Shown here one piece after another: positions 7,921 to 16,782 of a DNA stretch of 64,000 bases. The DNA is from Onstottus_B arcticum. Its GTDB lineage: Bacteria; Acidobacteriota; Blastocatellia; UBA7656. Made by a program: the position numbers and the translations under genes. How positions within the stretch are numbered: the stretch's first letter is position 1; every line of letters begins with the position of its first letter. The stretch covers positions 124,001 through 188,000 of the forward strand of contig JBBPIE010000005.1 in NCBI GenBank assembly GCA_038040485.1, read 5' to 3'. The notes beneath the pieces are model-generated. The model worked only from the letters and a program-made list of their open reading frames with translations. It was not told the DNA's origin and did no database searches.

Positions 7921-9051
7921 CTAAGATTCTTCTTTAGTTCCGCGGAAGGGCATCTCGACGATTGATGCTCTTAGAAGCCCTTGCTCATTCTGAATCTCGA
8001 CGGAAGACCCTGGCTCAAAAAAACCATACTTAACATAAGCCATCGCGATAACTTGTCCAAGCGTCTCCGATCGCATTGCACTGGTCACCGCACCAACCTC
8101 GCGGCCCTGGCTGAGAACCTTGTCGCCCCGTGCTGGGATCGTGTCGCCCTCGATTGCCAGGCCCGATAGCTTCTTTGAGACGTGACCGCGGTAGGTCGCC
8201 ATGGCTACGGCCTCCTGACCGGTGTAGCAGCCTTTCGTGAAGCTGACTGCGTCGGGCAAACCAGGCTCAAGCATCATGTTACTTTCGTCGATATCGATTC
8301 CGTACTTCGGAACGCCCGCCTCAAAGCGGAGAAGGTCGAGCGCTTCCAAACCGAAGGGCCGAATGCCGTGAAACCCGCCCTTCAACAAGATGAAGTCCCA
8401 GACATCAGCCGCAGCCTCCACCGGAGCCAGAATGTCATATCCGGCAAGTCCCGCCAGGGAGGCCTTGATGATCATAACTTCGTGGCCAGCAACGATCGCA
8501 TCGTTCCACTGATGCTCGTCCATCGATGATACCGGCTCGAAACTCACTTCCTTCATCACCAAAAGTGCCCGCGGTCCCTGGATCGATAAGATTGCATACT
8601 GCGCCGATACGTCTTCCACCTTGAAGTCTCCGGCATACGAGAAAGGAAAGACATACTTATAAACCTTGTCGTGTGTTTGCGGGTCGTTGAGGATGAGATA
8701 GGAATAGCCCAGTGCGAGAATTCGGCACAATGCCTTGACCTTGCCGTGCCCGGTCAAGAAGGCCGCCTGCATACCGTGTCCCTTGCTTAGGGTCTTAACG
8801 TCGTTTGTCACCAGTCCGTTCAAGAAGCGCTCCGCCTCGCTTCCGGAGACCTTGATGATTCCGCAGTGCGAAAGATCGACAAGCCCTACCTGATCCCGAA
8901 CCAGCCGGTACTCGTCAGCTGGCATAGAGTAAGACAAGACAACTTCACTTCCGTCCATCCTGCCAAAGCGCGCGCCGAGCTTCTTCTGCTCTTCAGAAAG
9001 CGGCGATCGCCTGGCTATTGTTTCCTCCGGCTTCACACTTTGCATTTCCAT
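7921..9051 (-). CDS. ygfZ: Folate-binding YgfZ/GcvT-like protein
   Basis: YgfZ-family proteins bind tetrahydrofolate and assist assembly or repair of [4Fe-4S] enzymes. The GcvT-like fold covers most of the chain, and the YgfZ hallmark FTKGCYTGQE (about 288-297) with its conserved Cys is intact, followed by RGHVSKKL. The Cys motif favours YgfZ over glycine-cleavage T protein, and no other gcv gene is near. Length (376) is slightly long for YgfZ because of an N-terminal extension. Starts at GTG 9057 and ATG 9051 are both possible; ATG was preferred. The symbol is a family assignment. Confidence 0.8.
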   Translation of the reverse strand: MEMQSVKPEETIARRSPLSEEQKKLGARFGRMDGSEVVLSYSMPADEYRLVRDQVGLVDLSHCGIIKVSGSEAERFLNGLVTNDVKTLSKGHGMQAAFLTGHGKVKALCRILALGYSYLILNDPQTHDKVYKYVFPFSYAGDFKVEDVSAQYAILSIQGPRALLVMKEVSFEPVSSMDEHQWNDAIVAGHEVMIIKASLAGLAGYDILAPVEAAADVWDFILLKGGFHGIRPFGLEALDLLRFEAGVPKYGIDIDESNMMLEPGLPDAVSFTKGCYTGQEAVAMATYRGHVSKKLSGLAIEGDTIPARGDKVLSQGREVGAVTSAMRSETLGQVIAMAYVKYGFFEPGSSVEIQNEQGLLRASIVEMPFRGTKEES

Positions 9052-9440
9052 AGGCACCGTTTAGACTTTCATCGTCGTAGTCACCAACCACACTTTTCCT
9101 GATTGGGTTATTCCAGACTCCCCCTGACAAACCCCATTATGCACCACCAGCGATGCATGGCGCTAACGTGCCTTCTTCAGTAGAAGGACGCTTACCTAAC
9201 AGAACTTGCAGTCCCCAAAGAACAATCCAACAACGAAGCGTCGGTATGATGCCGAGCTGTGGAAGTTAATATCGAAGGGTCGAGAGAACGACTCCTCAGA
9301 AAACAGTGAGAGATCTCCGGGCACTCGGAGACTAGTTGAGCTGTTTTACTTTAGGCTGTCTCGATTTGCTCAGGCGCGTGGGTAACGTCCCGCTACCCAC
9401 TGCGCCGAGCGGCGTGCTACCCGGCTGAAGCGCGCGCAAT
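9052..9440. other. Intergenic region with one hairpin
   Basis: About 390 bases lie between two minus-strand genes and no coding sequence was seen. A stem of about 11 pairs (GCGCGTGGGTA at 9374-9384 with TACCCACTGCGC at 9394-9405, one bulge) lies just after the stop of the PuuD-like gene and could end its transcript, but it lacks a T tract. Confidence 0.4.
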
Positions 9441-10238
9441 TCATGCACCGATCCAGCCGGTAAAGTGGGACGAGGCCGACATTAACAACAACATGGGCAG
9501 AGAAAGCCATGTATTGGTGCGGGAGGCAAGAAACGCCACTCGCGCCAGCTTTGCGGACTCCGGCGGTACGGCGGTTCCGTTCTCCGCGTGATCAGCGGTC
9601 CAGGAAATGATGCGCTTTTGATTCGGCCAGATGATCCCCCACACGTTGAGCATCATGATGATGCCGAGTCCGCCGCCGAGGCCGATCGAATATGACTTCG
9701 TACCTCCCCATTCGCCTAGCTGGTTCTGGAGCCAACATATCACCGCCAGCGACATGAGTATCATCAGCAACGCGACAACTACCGCAAGCGCCCACCCGTT
9801 ATCGATCTTCCTGACCGCGAAGAACTCGAGCGCGAACGCCACCACCAGGATCAGCAGCCAAACGATCAAGACGACCCAAACATTCTTTCCAGCATTGTGG
9901 GAGTCGCCCTTAAGAATGTACATAGCATAGTACGCCAGCCCGACCAGAACTGTGATCACAGCGCCCCAGCGAAACCACCACAGTGCGCGCGGCATCAATT
10001 GCGGAATAACTTTACCCTTGGTCGGACCGTCGAGCGACTTCATGAAGTTGACGTTGACCAGATTGAAAAAGTACAGGTGACCTATCCAGACAATGCCGGC
10101 CACAATATGAAACCACCGGAGCAGCAGTGTTACCCACTCCTCATGGTTGTCCGGCAGGTGGAATACGGGACTCAACAGGAGCCCCGGCTCGATATGAGAG
10201 AGGAGACCTGATAAGTCAATCATCGAAGCTGGTAGCAT
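9441..10238 (-). CDS. PuuD-like urate hydroxylase membrane domain protein
   Basis: The 265-residue protein has about seven to eight membrane segments and the N-terminal signature of the PuuD/DUF989 family: RWFHIVAGIVWIGHLYFFN (about 41-59), whose histidines could bind heme, then LMPRALWWFRWGA. PuuD proteins are inner-membrane urate oxidases whose cytochrome c domain sits at the C-terminus. Here the protein stops after the membrane part and a short tail, so the cytochrome c domain is absent. No other purine-catabolism gene is present, so urate oxidation is uncertain and only the family is claimed. Confidence 0.75.
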   Translation of the reverse strand: MLPASMIDLSGLLSHIEPGLLLSPVFHLPDNHEEWVTLLLRWFHIVAGIVWIGHLYFFNLVNVNFMKSLDGPTKGKVIPQLMPRALWWFRWGAVITVLVGLAYYAMYILKGDSHNAGKNVWVVLIVWLLILVVAFALEFFAVRKIDNGWALAVVVALLMILMSLAVICWLQNQLGEWGGTKSYSIGLGGGLGIIMMLNVWGIIWPNQKRIISWTADHAENGTAVPPESAKLARVAFLASRTNTWLSLPMLLLMSASSHFTGWIGA

Positions 10239-10411
10239 ACGCCCTCCTATCCGACACGCTTGTTGTTAGATTGGCAGCATTGGGATTAGCCAAAGCCAGG
10301 TACTGGTGTGTACGGTGAGCGACCAATATAAAGACCTGCCGAAGTAGTGTCAAGCGCACTTCCCGCTTTGCGTTGCCGGCCAATCGACTGCATAATTCCC
10401 TCGTAACGATC

Positions 10412-10996
10412 ATGCGAGTAGCTGACACCATCGCAAGCATTGATTCCCAATCTGGCATCGCAGTCTTCTCGTCGCCATTGTCGGATTTGGCCACTCATAT
10501 CGACAATCTAACGAGGCCACCCTCTCTTACTGACATCAAGAACTGGTTCTCGGAACTGACGCTTCGGCCTCAAGACTATCCGCGCTACCGCGTTTTCGCT
10601 GCACGCAAGTACGCCCGAAACTTGATCGCCCGCAGCGAGCACGCCGAGTTGCTTATGCTCTGCTGGCGCTCCGGGCAGCGAACTCCGATCCATGACCATG
10701 GCGGGTCTATTGGCGTAGTGATGGTCTGCGAAGGCTTGATGACCGAAACCATGTACGAACGCGCGCCCGAAGGTCACGTGCGGCCCTACAACACGTTTCG
10801 TTGGACGCCCGGCGGCATCACCGGCGCAGACGTGCCCGACATCCATCAGCTGCTAAACCTTCAACCGGCGGAGCGAGAAATGGTGACGCTGCACTGTTAC
10901 GCCCCTCCGCTCTCAGTGCTCAACACGTACAGTCCGCGAAACGCCCGCGTTCGTCACTGGCGGGAGGGGTACTTTTCGGGCGGCGGGGGCATCTGA
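10412..10996 (+). CDS. cdo: Cysteine dioxygenase (type I)
   Basis: This is a cupin-fold non-heme iron enzyme that oxidises L-cysteine to cysteine sulfinate. The iron-binding His pair is in TPIHDHGGSIG (His94, His96) and the third ligand in PDIHQLLN (His145). SPRNARVRHWREGYF lies near the C-terminus. Like other bacterial homologues it has Gly in place of the mammalian cross-link Cys after the HxH motif. ATG 10412 was chosen over an upstream TTG at 10373 because family alignment begins soon after. The product feeds sulfite formation, which may connect to the molybdopterin complex 1-6 kb downstream. Confidence 0.85.
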   Translation: MRVADTIASIDSQSGIAVFSSPLSDLATHIDNLTRPPSLTDIKNWFSELTLRPQDYPRYRVFAARKYARNLIARSEHAELLMLCWRSGQRTPIHDHGGSIGVVMVCEGLMTETMYERAPEGHVRPYNTFRWTPGGITGADVPDIHQLLNLQPAEREMVTLHCYAPPLSVLNTYSPRNARVRHWREGYFSGGGGI

Positions 10997-11050
10997 AAAT
11001 CCAGCGAGCGGAACTTTAGCCCGCGGTCAGCCGATCAACAGGTGGTTTCA

Positions 11051-11731
11051 ATGCGAGTTCAATCATCTTTCGGACCGAGCACAGGATCACCTCGATTTGC
11101 GAATCTCCTTCTATGCGCGTTGCTGCTGGTAACTGCAAGCTCAGCGGTCCAGGCTCAATCCGGCCGGCGACCTCCTAAGCAACCCACTTCTCCCGATCCA
11201 AGACCGCAGTCGCAACCCGAGCCTCCGATTCAATCTCCACCTCGCTCTGACACAATTCCCGGGCTGCCGATACTTGCGGTGAAGAATCTGCCTAACATTG
11301 GCATCTCGTCGATCTACAGCAACATCGCGCTTGACGGGTGCCTCGAAGAACTAAAGCAATCACCTTCCGTTGAAGTCTCATCGGGCAAAGACAAAACCCG
11401 CAAGGAAGCGAGCGACTACGCCAAGGCTTCAAAGGACACCTACGTTTTGTTGATTCAGTTGGAGCAAGAGATGAATCCCAGGGGAGACGCTGGCGTATTG
11501 GCGACCGGCGGCGACCCGCGCACGCTGGTCGTGAGCTATCTTCTCTTCACTCCCGGCACGGGCAAGATCAAGACCAGCGGGCGCATCTATCAAGGAACAA
11601 CTCGCGGCGGCGTAGGTCAGCCGGTTCCTAACACGAGGGGTATTGTTGACTATGAACTGAGACGGTGCGGGCGCGATGCGGCAGACCGGGTGCTCGACGT
11701 GTTGAATCTCGCTCGCCCTCAGCGGCGCTAG
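11051..11731 (+). CDS. Exported hypothetical protein
   Basis: The product has a signal peptide (hydrophobic FANLLLCALLLVTASSA then VQAQ cleavage-like site), a Pro/Ser/Gln-rich linker (about 40-75) and a folded domain (about 80-225) with no recognised family. The domain has a conserved-looking LDGCLEELK segment and a C-terminal RRCGRDAADRVLDVL helix. ATG 11051 was taken over GTG 11042 because AGGTGG lies just upstream. It is 60 bases downstream of the cysteine dioxygenase gene on the same strand. Envelope or periplasmic location is inferred from the signal sequence. Confidence 0.6.
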   Translation: MRVQSSFGPSTGSPRFANLLLCALLLVTASSAVQAQSGRRPPKQPTSPDPRPQSQPEPPIQSPPRSDTIPGLPILAVKNLPNIGISSIYSNIALDGCLEELKQSPSVEVSSGKDKTRKEASDYAKASKDTYVLLIQLEQEMNPRGDAGVLATGGDPRTLVVSYLLFTPGTGKIKTSGRIYQGTTRGGVGQPVPNTRGIVDYELRRCGRDAADRVLDVLNLARPQRR

Positions 11732-11817
11732 CGCGTCTCGTCGAACCCCCTTTACAGTACCGCTTGCCTCGTTCAGTCTCAGCACTCATCAGCAGGGAAT
11801 GTCCTGATTCGGAATGC

Positions 11818-11918
11818 TTCTCTGCGTTTGTCTCTGCGTCTCCCCGTCTTTGCGGTTAGTTGCCGTCGAAACTCAGCCAACCGCGGAGGCGCCGAGACGC
11901 CGAGGCAAACGCGGAGAA
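11818..11918. repeat. Intergenic imperfect inverted repeat (CTGCG/CTCCGCG type)
   Basis: Two arms of about 40 bases (11818-11857 and 11879-11918) pair with about eight mismatches around a 21-base loop. The arms carry the GCGTCTC and GCGGTT motifs seen in a widely dispersed bacterial intergenic repeat. It occupies the space between the exported hypothetical gene and the FeS/NrfD gene. Confidence 0.6.
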
Positions 11919-12012
11919 TTGGCGTTAGCACACTTCCCATCAGCAAGTTCGTTTGATAAAGAAACCGGCCTCGTGTAGTTTCATCGGGTCTTGCGGTTGC
12001 GCCGCTACGAGC

Positions 12013-13551
12013 ATGAAATACGGCTTCTTAATCGATCACCGAAAGTGCATTGGCTGTCACGCCTGCACGGTCGCTTGCAAGTCTGAGAATGAAGTTCCGC
12101 TCGGCACGTTTCGCACATGGGTCAAGTACATAGAGACGGGCGAGTACCCCGACACTCAGCGATTCTTCTCCGTGCTCCGGTGCAACCACTGTGACGACGC
12201 GCCGTGCATAACCATCTGCCCGGTCACCGCGCTGTTCCGCCGCGACAACGGCATCGTGGATTTCAACGGCGACCGCTGCATCGGTTGCAAGTCCTGCATG
12301 CAGGCTTGCCCCTACGACGCGCTGTACATCAACCCGAACACCAACACCGCCGAGAAGTGCAACTTCTGCGCCCACCGCGTCGAAGTCCAACTTGAACCCG
12401 CTTGCGTGATCGTGTGTCCGGTCCAGGCAATCGTCTCAGGCGACCTGGATGATTCTGAGTCGCGAATCTCCAGATTGATCGCTACCGAGCAGACGACGGT
12501 TCGCAAGCCCGAAGCAAACACCCGCCCCAAACTTCACTATATCGACGCCAATCCGTCCTCGCTTATTCCGACTGATCAGTCGCACAGTCAGGGCTACCTC
12601 TGGTCCGAGATTCAGATGGATCCTGTGATGAAGAATGAGCAGGCGCTCGCGGACGCCGACGCTCGGGCGCGAGCGACGTACGATGTTTCGCACGATCGAC
12701 CCTGGGGTTGGAAAGTCTCCGCTTACCTTTGGACCAAGTCTGTCTCCGCGGGCGCGTTCTTTCTTGCCGCAATAGCGATGCTCTTCGGATTCTCGCAGGA
12801 CGACTGGCTATTCGAATCGATGGCGCCAATCGTTTCGCTGGTGTTCCTCACCGCAACTGTTGCGCTGCTAGTGCTCGACCTGAAGCGGCCCGAACGATTC
12901 CTGCGCATTCTGTTCATGCCGCAGTGGAAGTCTTGGTTAGTGATTGGCGGCTACGTGCTGGTGATCTATGGTGCGTTGCTCGCGGCGTGGATTGGTGTTC
13001 TGGTGTTGGGTCTTCGGGCGCTCGAGATGCCGGTGTTGATGCTCGGTGGTTTGTTCGCCGCGATGTCGGCGATCTATTCCGCGTTTCTCTTCAAGCAAGC
13101 TCGCGGGCGAGTCTTCTGGCACAGCCCGCTCGTGCCGTTGCACTTGCTGGTTCAAGCAATGGTCGCGGGCTCGGCAATATTGATGCTGGTTGCGGCAATC
13201 GACTCGGCGATAAGCGGAAGCCGTCCGTCTGGCTCTGGCTGGTGGTTTCTGGCTTATGAGCTTGCGGGCGCACTGGTAGCCAACGCAGTGCTGATCGGCG
13301 GCGAGCTGTTTCTACCTGAAGACAACATCGAGAAAACGCGCGCTGCTCGGCTGATCATTCGAGGCATCTTCAAAAAGCTGTTCTGGGCCGGAGCAATCGG
13401 GTTCGGCACGTTTGTTCCGCTTTTGATGTTGATGTTCGGAGCCGCGGCGTCGTGGCCGCTCGGGATTCTGGTTTCGCTGTGCGCGCTCGCGGGCGTGCTT
13501 GTGTGGGAGCACATCTGGGTGCAAGCCGGGCAAGCAGTACCGCTTAGCTGA
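12013..13551 (+). CDS. Fused FeS electron-transfer and NrfD-type quinone-interacting subunit
   Basis: The N-terminal half (about 1-200) is a four-cluster ferredoxin. Its Cys motifs are CIGCHACTVAC, CNHCDDAPC, CIGCKSCMQAC and CNFC, and it belongs to the DmsB/PsrB/SoeB group. The C-terminal half (about 230-512) has about eight membrane segments of the NrfD/PsrC/SoeC type. It would carry electrons between the cytoplasmic-side molybdenum subunit encoded next and the quinone pool. Fusing the two subunits is less usual than separate genes. ATG 12013 was chosen because KYGFLIDHRKCIGC is the canonical N-terminus. An inverted repeat separates it from its partner gene. Confidence 0.87.
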   Translation: MKYGFLIDHRKCIGCHACTVACKSENEVPLGTFRTWVKYIETGEYPDTQRFFSVLRCNHCDDAPCITICPVTALFRRDNGIVDFNGDRCIGCKSCMQACPYDALYINPNTNTAEKCNFCAHRVEVQLEPACVIVCPVQAIVSGDLDDSESRISRLIATEQTTVRKPEANTRPKLHYIDANPSSLIPTDQSHSQGYLWSEIQMDPVMKNEQALADADARARATYDVSHDRPWGWKVSAYLWTKSVSAGAFFLAAIAMLFGFSQDDWLFESMAPIVSLVFLTATVALLVLDLKRPERFLRILFMPQWKSWLVIGGYVLVIYGALLAAWIGVLVLGLRALEMPVLMLGGLFAAMSAIYSAFLFKQARGRVFWHSPLVPLHLLVQAMVAGSAILMLVAAIDSAISGSRPSGSGWWFLAYELAGALVANAVLIGGELFLPEDNIEKTRAARLIIRGIFKKLFWAGAIGFGTFVPLLMLMFGAAASWPLGILVSLCALAGVLVWEHIWVQAGQAVPLS

Positions 13552-13569
13552 GCTCAAAAGAATGGAGAG

Positions 13570-13681
13570 ATCCGTGCAAATCAGTCGAATCGGTGTCATC
13601 CGTGGTCTATTCGGCGCTGCAATGGATCTCCTCTGAACTCATAGACCACGGATAACACGGGTTTGACGGATTAGCACGGAT
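13570..13681. repeat. Intergenic inverted repeat (ATCCGTG type)
   Basis: Arms of about 41 bases (13570-13610 and 13641-13681) are imperfect reverse complements; both contain ATCCGTG and CCGTGGTCTAT. They surround a 30-base loop between the two genes of the molybdopterin complex. A hairpin here could tune the ratio of the two subunits. It is unrelated in sequence to the other repeats in the window. Confidence 0.65.
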
Positions 13682-13741
13682 TCGGAACTGCCAACACGCT
13701 AAGGCGTACGAGACTTCCATCCATAAGATAAGGTCCGAGAA

Positions 13742-16564
13742 ATGTCTGAGAAAGAAGAGGACACCAAGTCATCACGATCGGGGCCTCAGCCTCTCAGTTC
13801 CCGTCTCGCGAGCTATCCACCGTACGCCCGCTGGGATGACTGGGTCGAGTACGACGCCAAGAGCTGGCCTAAGAAAGTCGAGCGGCGTTACTCGCTCGTG
13901 CCGACCACTTGCTTCAACTGCGAAGCGGCTTGCGGTCTGCTCGCTTACGTAGACAAAGACACCGGCGAGATTCAAAAGCTCGAAGGCAACCCGCTCCATC
14001 CCGCCTCTCGCGGACGCAACTGTGCTAAAGGGCCCGCGACTATCAACCAGATTCACGATCCGGAACGAATTCTCTTCCCTCTCAAGCGAGTCGGTCCGCG
14101 CGGCGAAGGCGGCTGGGAGCGCACGACGTGGGATGAAGTCCTGGACACTTTCGGTGCGAAGATTCGATCCGCGTTGATTGAGAACCGGCGTGACGAAGTT
14201 GTTTATCACGTAGGCCGGCCCGGGCACGACGGCTACATCGACCGAGTGCTTCAAGCGTGGGGAGTCGACGGTCACAACTCACACACAAACATTTGCTCCT
14301 CGTCTGCGAGAGTCGGCTACGCGCTATGGCAAGGCGCCGATCGCCCCTCACCGGATTATGCGAATGCGAAGTTCATTCTCCTGCTTAGCTCTCACCTCGA
14401 GACAGGTCACTATTTCAATCCTCACGCGCAGCGAATCATCGAAGGCAAGATGTCCGGCGCAAAGATCGCCGTTATCGATCCACGTTTGTCGAACACCGCC
14501 TCGATGGCTAACTACTGGTTGTCGCCGTGGCCCGGCACAGAAGCCGCGTTGTTGCTGGCCATGGCCGCGGTCATTCTGAAAGAAGATACATTCGATCGCG
14601 AGTTTGTTCGCCGATGGGTGAACTGGGAAGAGTTCATGCGAGAAGAACGGCCCGCGCTTCCCTGCTCTTTCGAGGCCTTCATCGACGCGATCAAAGAACT
14701 CTATTCCGAATACACACCCGAGTACGCCGCCAGCGAGTGCGGAGTCAAAGCAGAGACGATCGTCGAAGTCGCACGCGAAATCGCTCGTGCGGGTTCGGCG
14801 TTCGCCTCGCACGTCTGGCGCAGCGCGGCCTCGGGTAATCTTGGCGGATGGCAAGTAGCGCGCGCACTCTACTTTTTGAACGCGCTCACTGGAAGCATCG
14901 GCACCGAAGGCGGAGTCTCGCCCAACGTGTGGAACAAGTTCGTGGCGGCTCCGTTCTCGAAACCCGCGCCTCAAAAAGTCTGGAACGAAACGCTGTGGCC
15001 GCGCGAGTACCCGCTCGCGCATCACGAGATGAGCTTCTTGCTTCCTCATCTGCTCAAAGACGGACGCGGCCATCTCGCTGCGTACTTCACTCGAGTCTAC
15101 AACCCGGTGTGGACGAACCCCGATGGAATGAGCTGGGTCGAAGTCCTCAGAGACGAATCAATGATCGAGCTTCACGCCGCGATGACTCCGGTTTGGAGCG
15201 AGACTGCCTGGTTCGCTGATTACGTCTTGCCGATGGGAATGGGCGCTGAACGGCACGACATCATGAGCCAGGAGACTCATTCAGCGCAGTGGATCTCGTT
15301 CCGCCAGCCCGTTCAGCGCGTACTTCGCGAACGCGCAGGTGAGCACATCGAATTCACGCATGAAACCAATCCGGGCGAGGTGTGGGAAGAAGACGAGTTT
15401 TGGATCGAGCTTTCGTGGCGCATCGATCCAACGGGCGAGCTTGGCGTGCGGCGTCATTTTGAATCGCCTTATCGCGCGGGCAAGAAAGTCACGATAAGCG
15501 AATACTATCGTTGGATCTTTGAGAACAGCGTCCCGGGCCTCCCTGAGAAAGCTAAGAAGGCCGGTCTCTCGCCGCTCGAATTCATGCGCCGCAACGGCGC
15601 CTTCGCGGTGAAGACTAACATCTACGAACAACATGAGGGCCGAGTGCCCGACACCGATTTGGAGGGAACCCGAATAGACGCCCAGTCCCGAATCGTGAAG
15701 CCGACAGCCGCCGGCGAAGAAATGATCGGGGTGATGATAGACGGCCAGCCGCTTCTCGGCTTCAAGACGCCTTCGCGCAAGCTCGAGTTCTATTCGAAGA
15801 CGATGGCCGAATGGAAGTGGCCCGAACACACCCTGCCGGCCTACATCCGTAGCCACGTCAACTGGCGCGACCTCGATCAAGCAAACAACGACTACATTCT
15901 AGTCCCGACGTTTCGGCTGCCGACCCTCATTCACACGCGATCCGGCAATGCGAAGTGGCTCTACGAGATCTCGCACACGAACCCGCTGTGGGTGAACCCC
16001 AAGGACGCCGAAAAGGTTGGCTTCAAAACTGGCGACCTGGCGCGCGTGAGCACCGAGATCGGCTACTTCGTCGTTCGAGTGTGGGCGACTGAAGGCATCC
16101 GGCCGGGCGTCGTCGCGTGCTCGCATCACCTCGGCCGTTGGCGATTGAAGCAGGATCAAGGCACTGACCGATGGGCTTCCGCGCTTGTCGATCTTGATGA
16201 GCTTGGCGATGGGCGGTGGCGGCTTCGTCAGATCGAAGGCGTCAAACCGTTCAAGAGCGACGATCCCGACTCAGAGCGGATCTTCTGGCAAGAAGGCGGC
16301 GTGCATCAGAACCTGACCTTCCCCGTTCACCCCGATCCCGTGAGCGGAATGCACTGCTGGCATCAACGCGTGCGAGTCGAACGTGCTCAATCGGACGACA
16401 AGTACGGAGACGTCGTAGTGGACACGAAAGCTTCTCACGAGGTTTATCGCAAGTGGCTCGATATGACCCGCCCCGCCCCCGGCCCCGGCGGCTTGCGTCG
16501 TCCGCTGTGGTTCTCGCGCCCAGTGAGGCCCGTTGATGAGGCATATGTCATTCGCGATGAGTGA
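13742..16564 (+). CDS. Molybdopterin oxidoreductase catalytic subunit (SoeA/PsrA-like)
   Basis: A 940-residue bis-MGD enzyme of the DMSO reductase superfamily. The N-terminal [4Fe-4S] site is Cys57, Cys60, Cys64 and Cys94 (CFNCEAACG and NCAKGPA). The predicted Mo-ligand region is HTNICSSSARVG (Cys185 or a following Ser). The C-terminal molydopterin dinucleotide-binding domain includes RSGNAKWLYEISHTNPLWVN. No twin-arginine signal is present (the N-terminus is MSEKEEDTKSSRSG), so it probably faces the cytoplasm, as SoeA does. Candidates are sulfite dehydrogenase, thiosulfate/polysulfide or related reductases. Cytoplasmic location and a nearby cysteine dioxygenase favour sulfite oxidation, but this is inference. 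Confidence 0.85.
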   Translation: MSEKEEDTKSSRSGPQPLSSRLASYPPYARWDDWVEYDAKSWPKKVERRYSLVPTTCFNCEAACGLLAYVDKDTGEIQKLEGNPLHPASRGRNCAKGPATINQIHDPERILFPLKRVGPRGEGGWERTTWDEVLDTFGAKIRSALIENRRDEVVYHVGRPGHDGYIDRVLQAWGVDGHNSHTNICSSSARVGYALWQGADRPSPDYANAKFILLLSSHLETGHYFNPHAQRIIEGKMSGAKIAVIDPRLSNTASMANYWLSPWPGTEAALLLAMAAVILKEDTFDREFVRRWVNWEEFMREERPALPCSFEAFIDAIKELYSEYTPEYAASECGVKAETIVEVAREIARAGSAFASHVWRSAASGNLGGWQVARALYFLNALTGSIGTEGGVSPNVWNKFVAAPFSKPAPQKVWNETLWPREYPLAHHEMSFLLPHLLKDGRGHLAAYFTRVYNPVWTNPDGMSWVEVLRDESMIELHAAMTPVWSETAWFADYVLPMGMGAERHDIMSQETHSAQWISFRQPVQRVLRERAGEHIEFTHETNPGEVWEEDEFWIELSWRIDPTGELGVRRHFESPYRAGKKVTISEYYRWIFENSVPGLPEKAKKAGLSPLEFMRRNGAFAVKTNIYEQHEGRVPDTDLEGTRIDAQSRIVKPTAAGEEMIGVMIDGQPLLGFKTPSRKLEFYSKTMAEWKWPEHTLPAYIRSHVNWRDLDQANNDYILVPTFRLPTLIHTRSGNAKWLYEISHTNPLWVNPKDAEKVGFKTGDLARVSTEIGYFVVRVWATEGIRPGVVACSHHLGRWRLKQDQGTDRWASALVDLDELGDGRWRLRQIEGVKPFKSDDPDSERIFWQEGGVHQNLTFPVHPDPVSGMHCWHQRVRVERAQSDDKYGDVVVDTKASHEVYRKWLDMTRPAPGPGGLRRPLWFSRPVRPVDEAYVIRDE

Positions 16565-16566
16565 TC

Positions 16567-16721
16567 GGTACCCAGTGTTTCGTCACGCTCAGGATGATGA
16601 ACACCCGTACGGGCGTCCCTCCGCGGGCGCCCCTCACTCATCCTGAGGCACCGTCGCGGCAGAGGGGCGCCCGCGGAGGGACGCCCGTACAGGTCTTCAT
16701 CAAAATCGTCGCGACTGAGTA
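16567..16721. repeat. MITE-like palindromic element, copy 2
   Basis: It repeats the element at 1564-1714: inner arms of about 28-30 bases (ending at about 16635 and beginning at about 16662), rich in GGGCG/CGCCC, inside outer segments TCACGCTCA near the left end and TCATCAAAATC near the right end. The inner loop differs from copy 1 while the flanks are conserved, which supports a mobile unit. It starts within a few bases of the molybdopterin gene's stop codon. Confidence 0.7.
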
Positions 16722-16782
16722 TCGAATGCGGTATTATTCGATCAGCGAATTCCCAACAGAAAAAACATCTCAGGAGCACGCA

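Noticed and set aside
9374..9405. Intrinsic terminator after the PuuD-like gene
   Set aside because: The stem is good but no T tract follows on the minus strand, so it is listed only as a hairpin.
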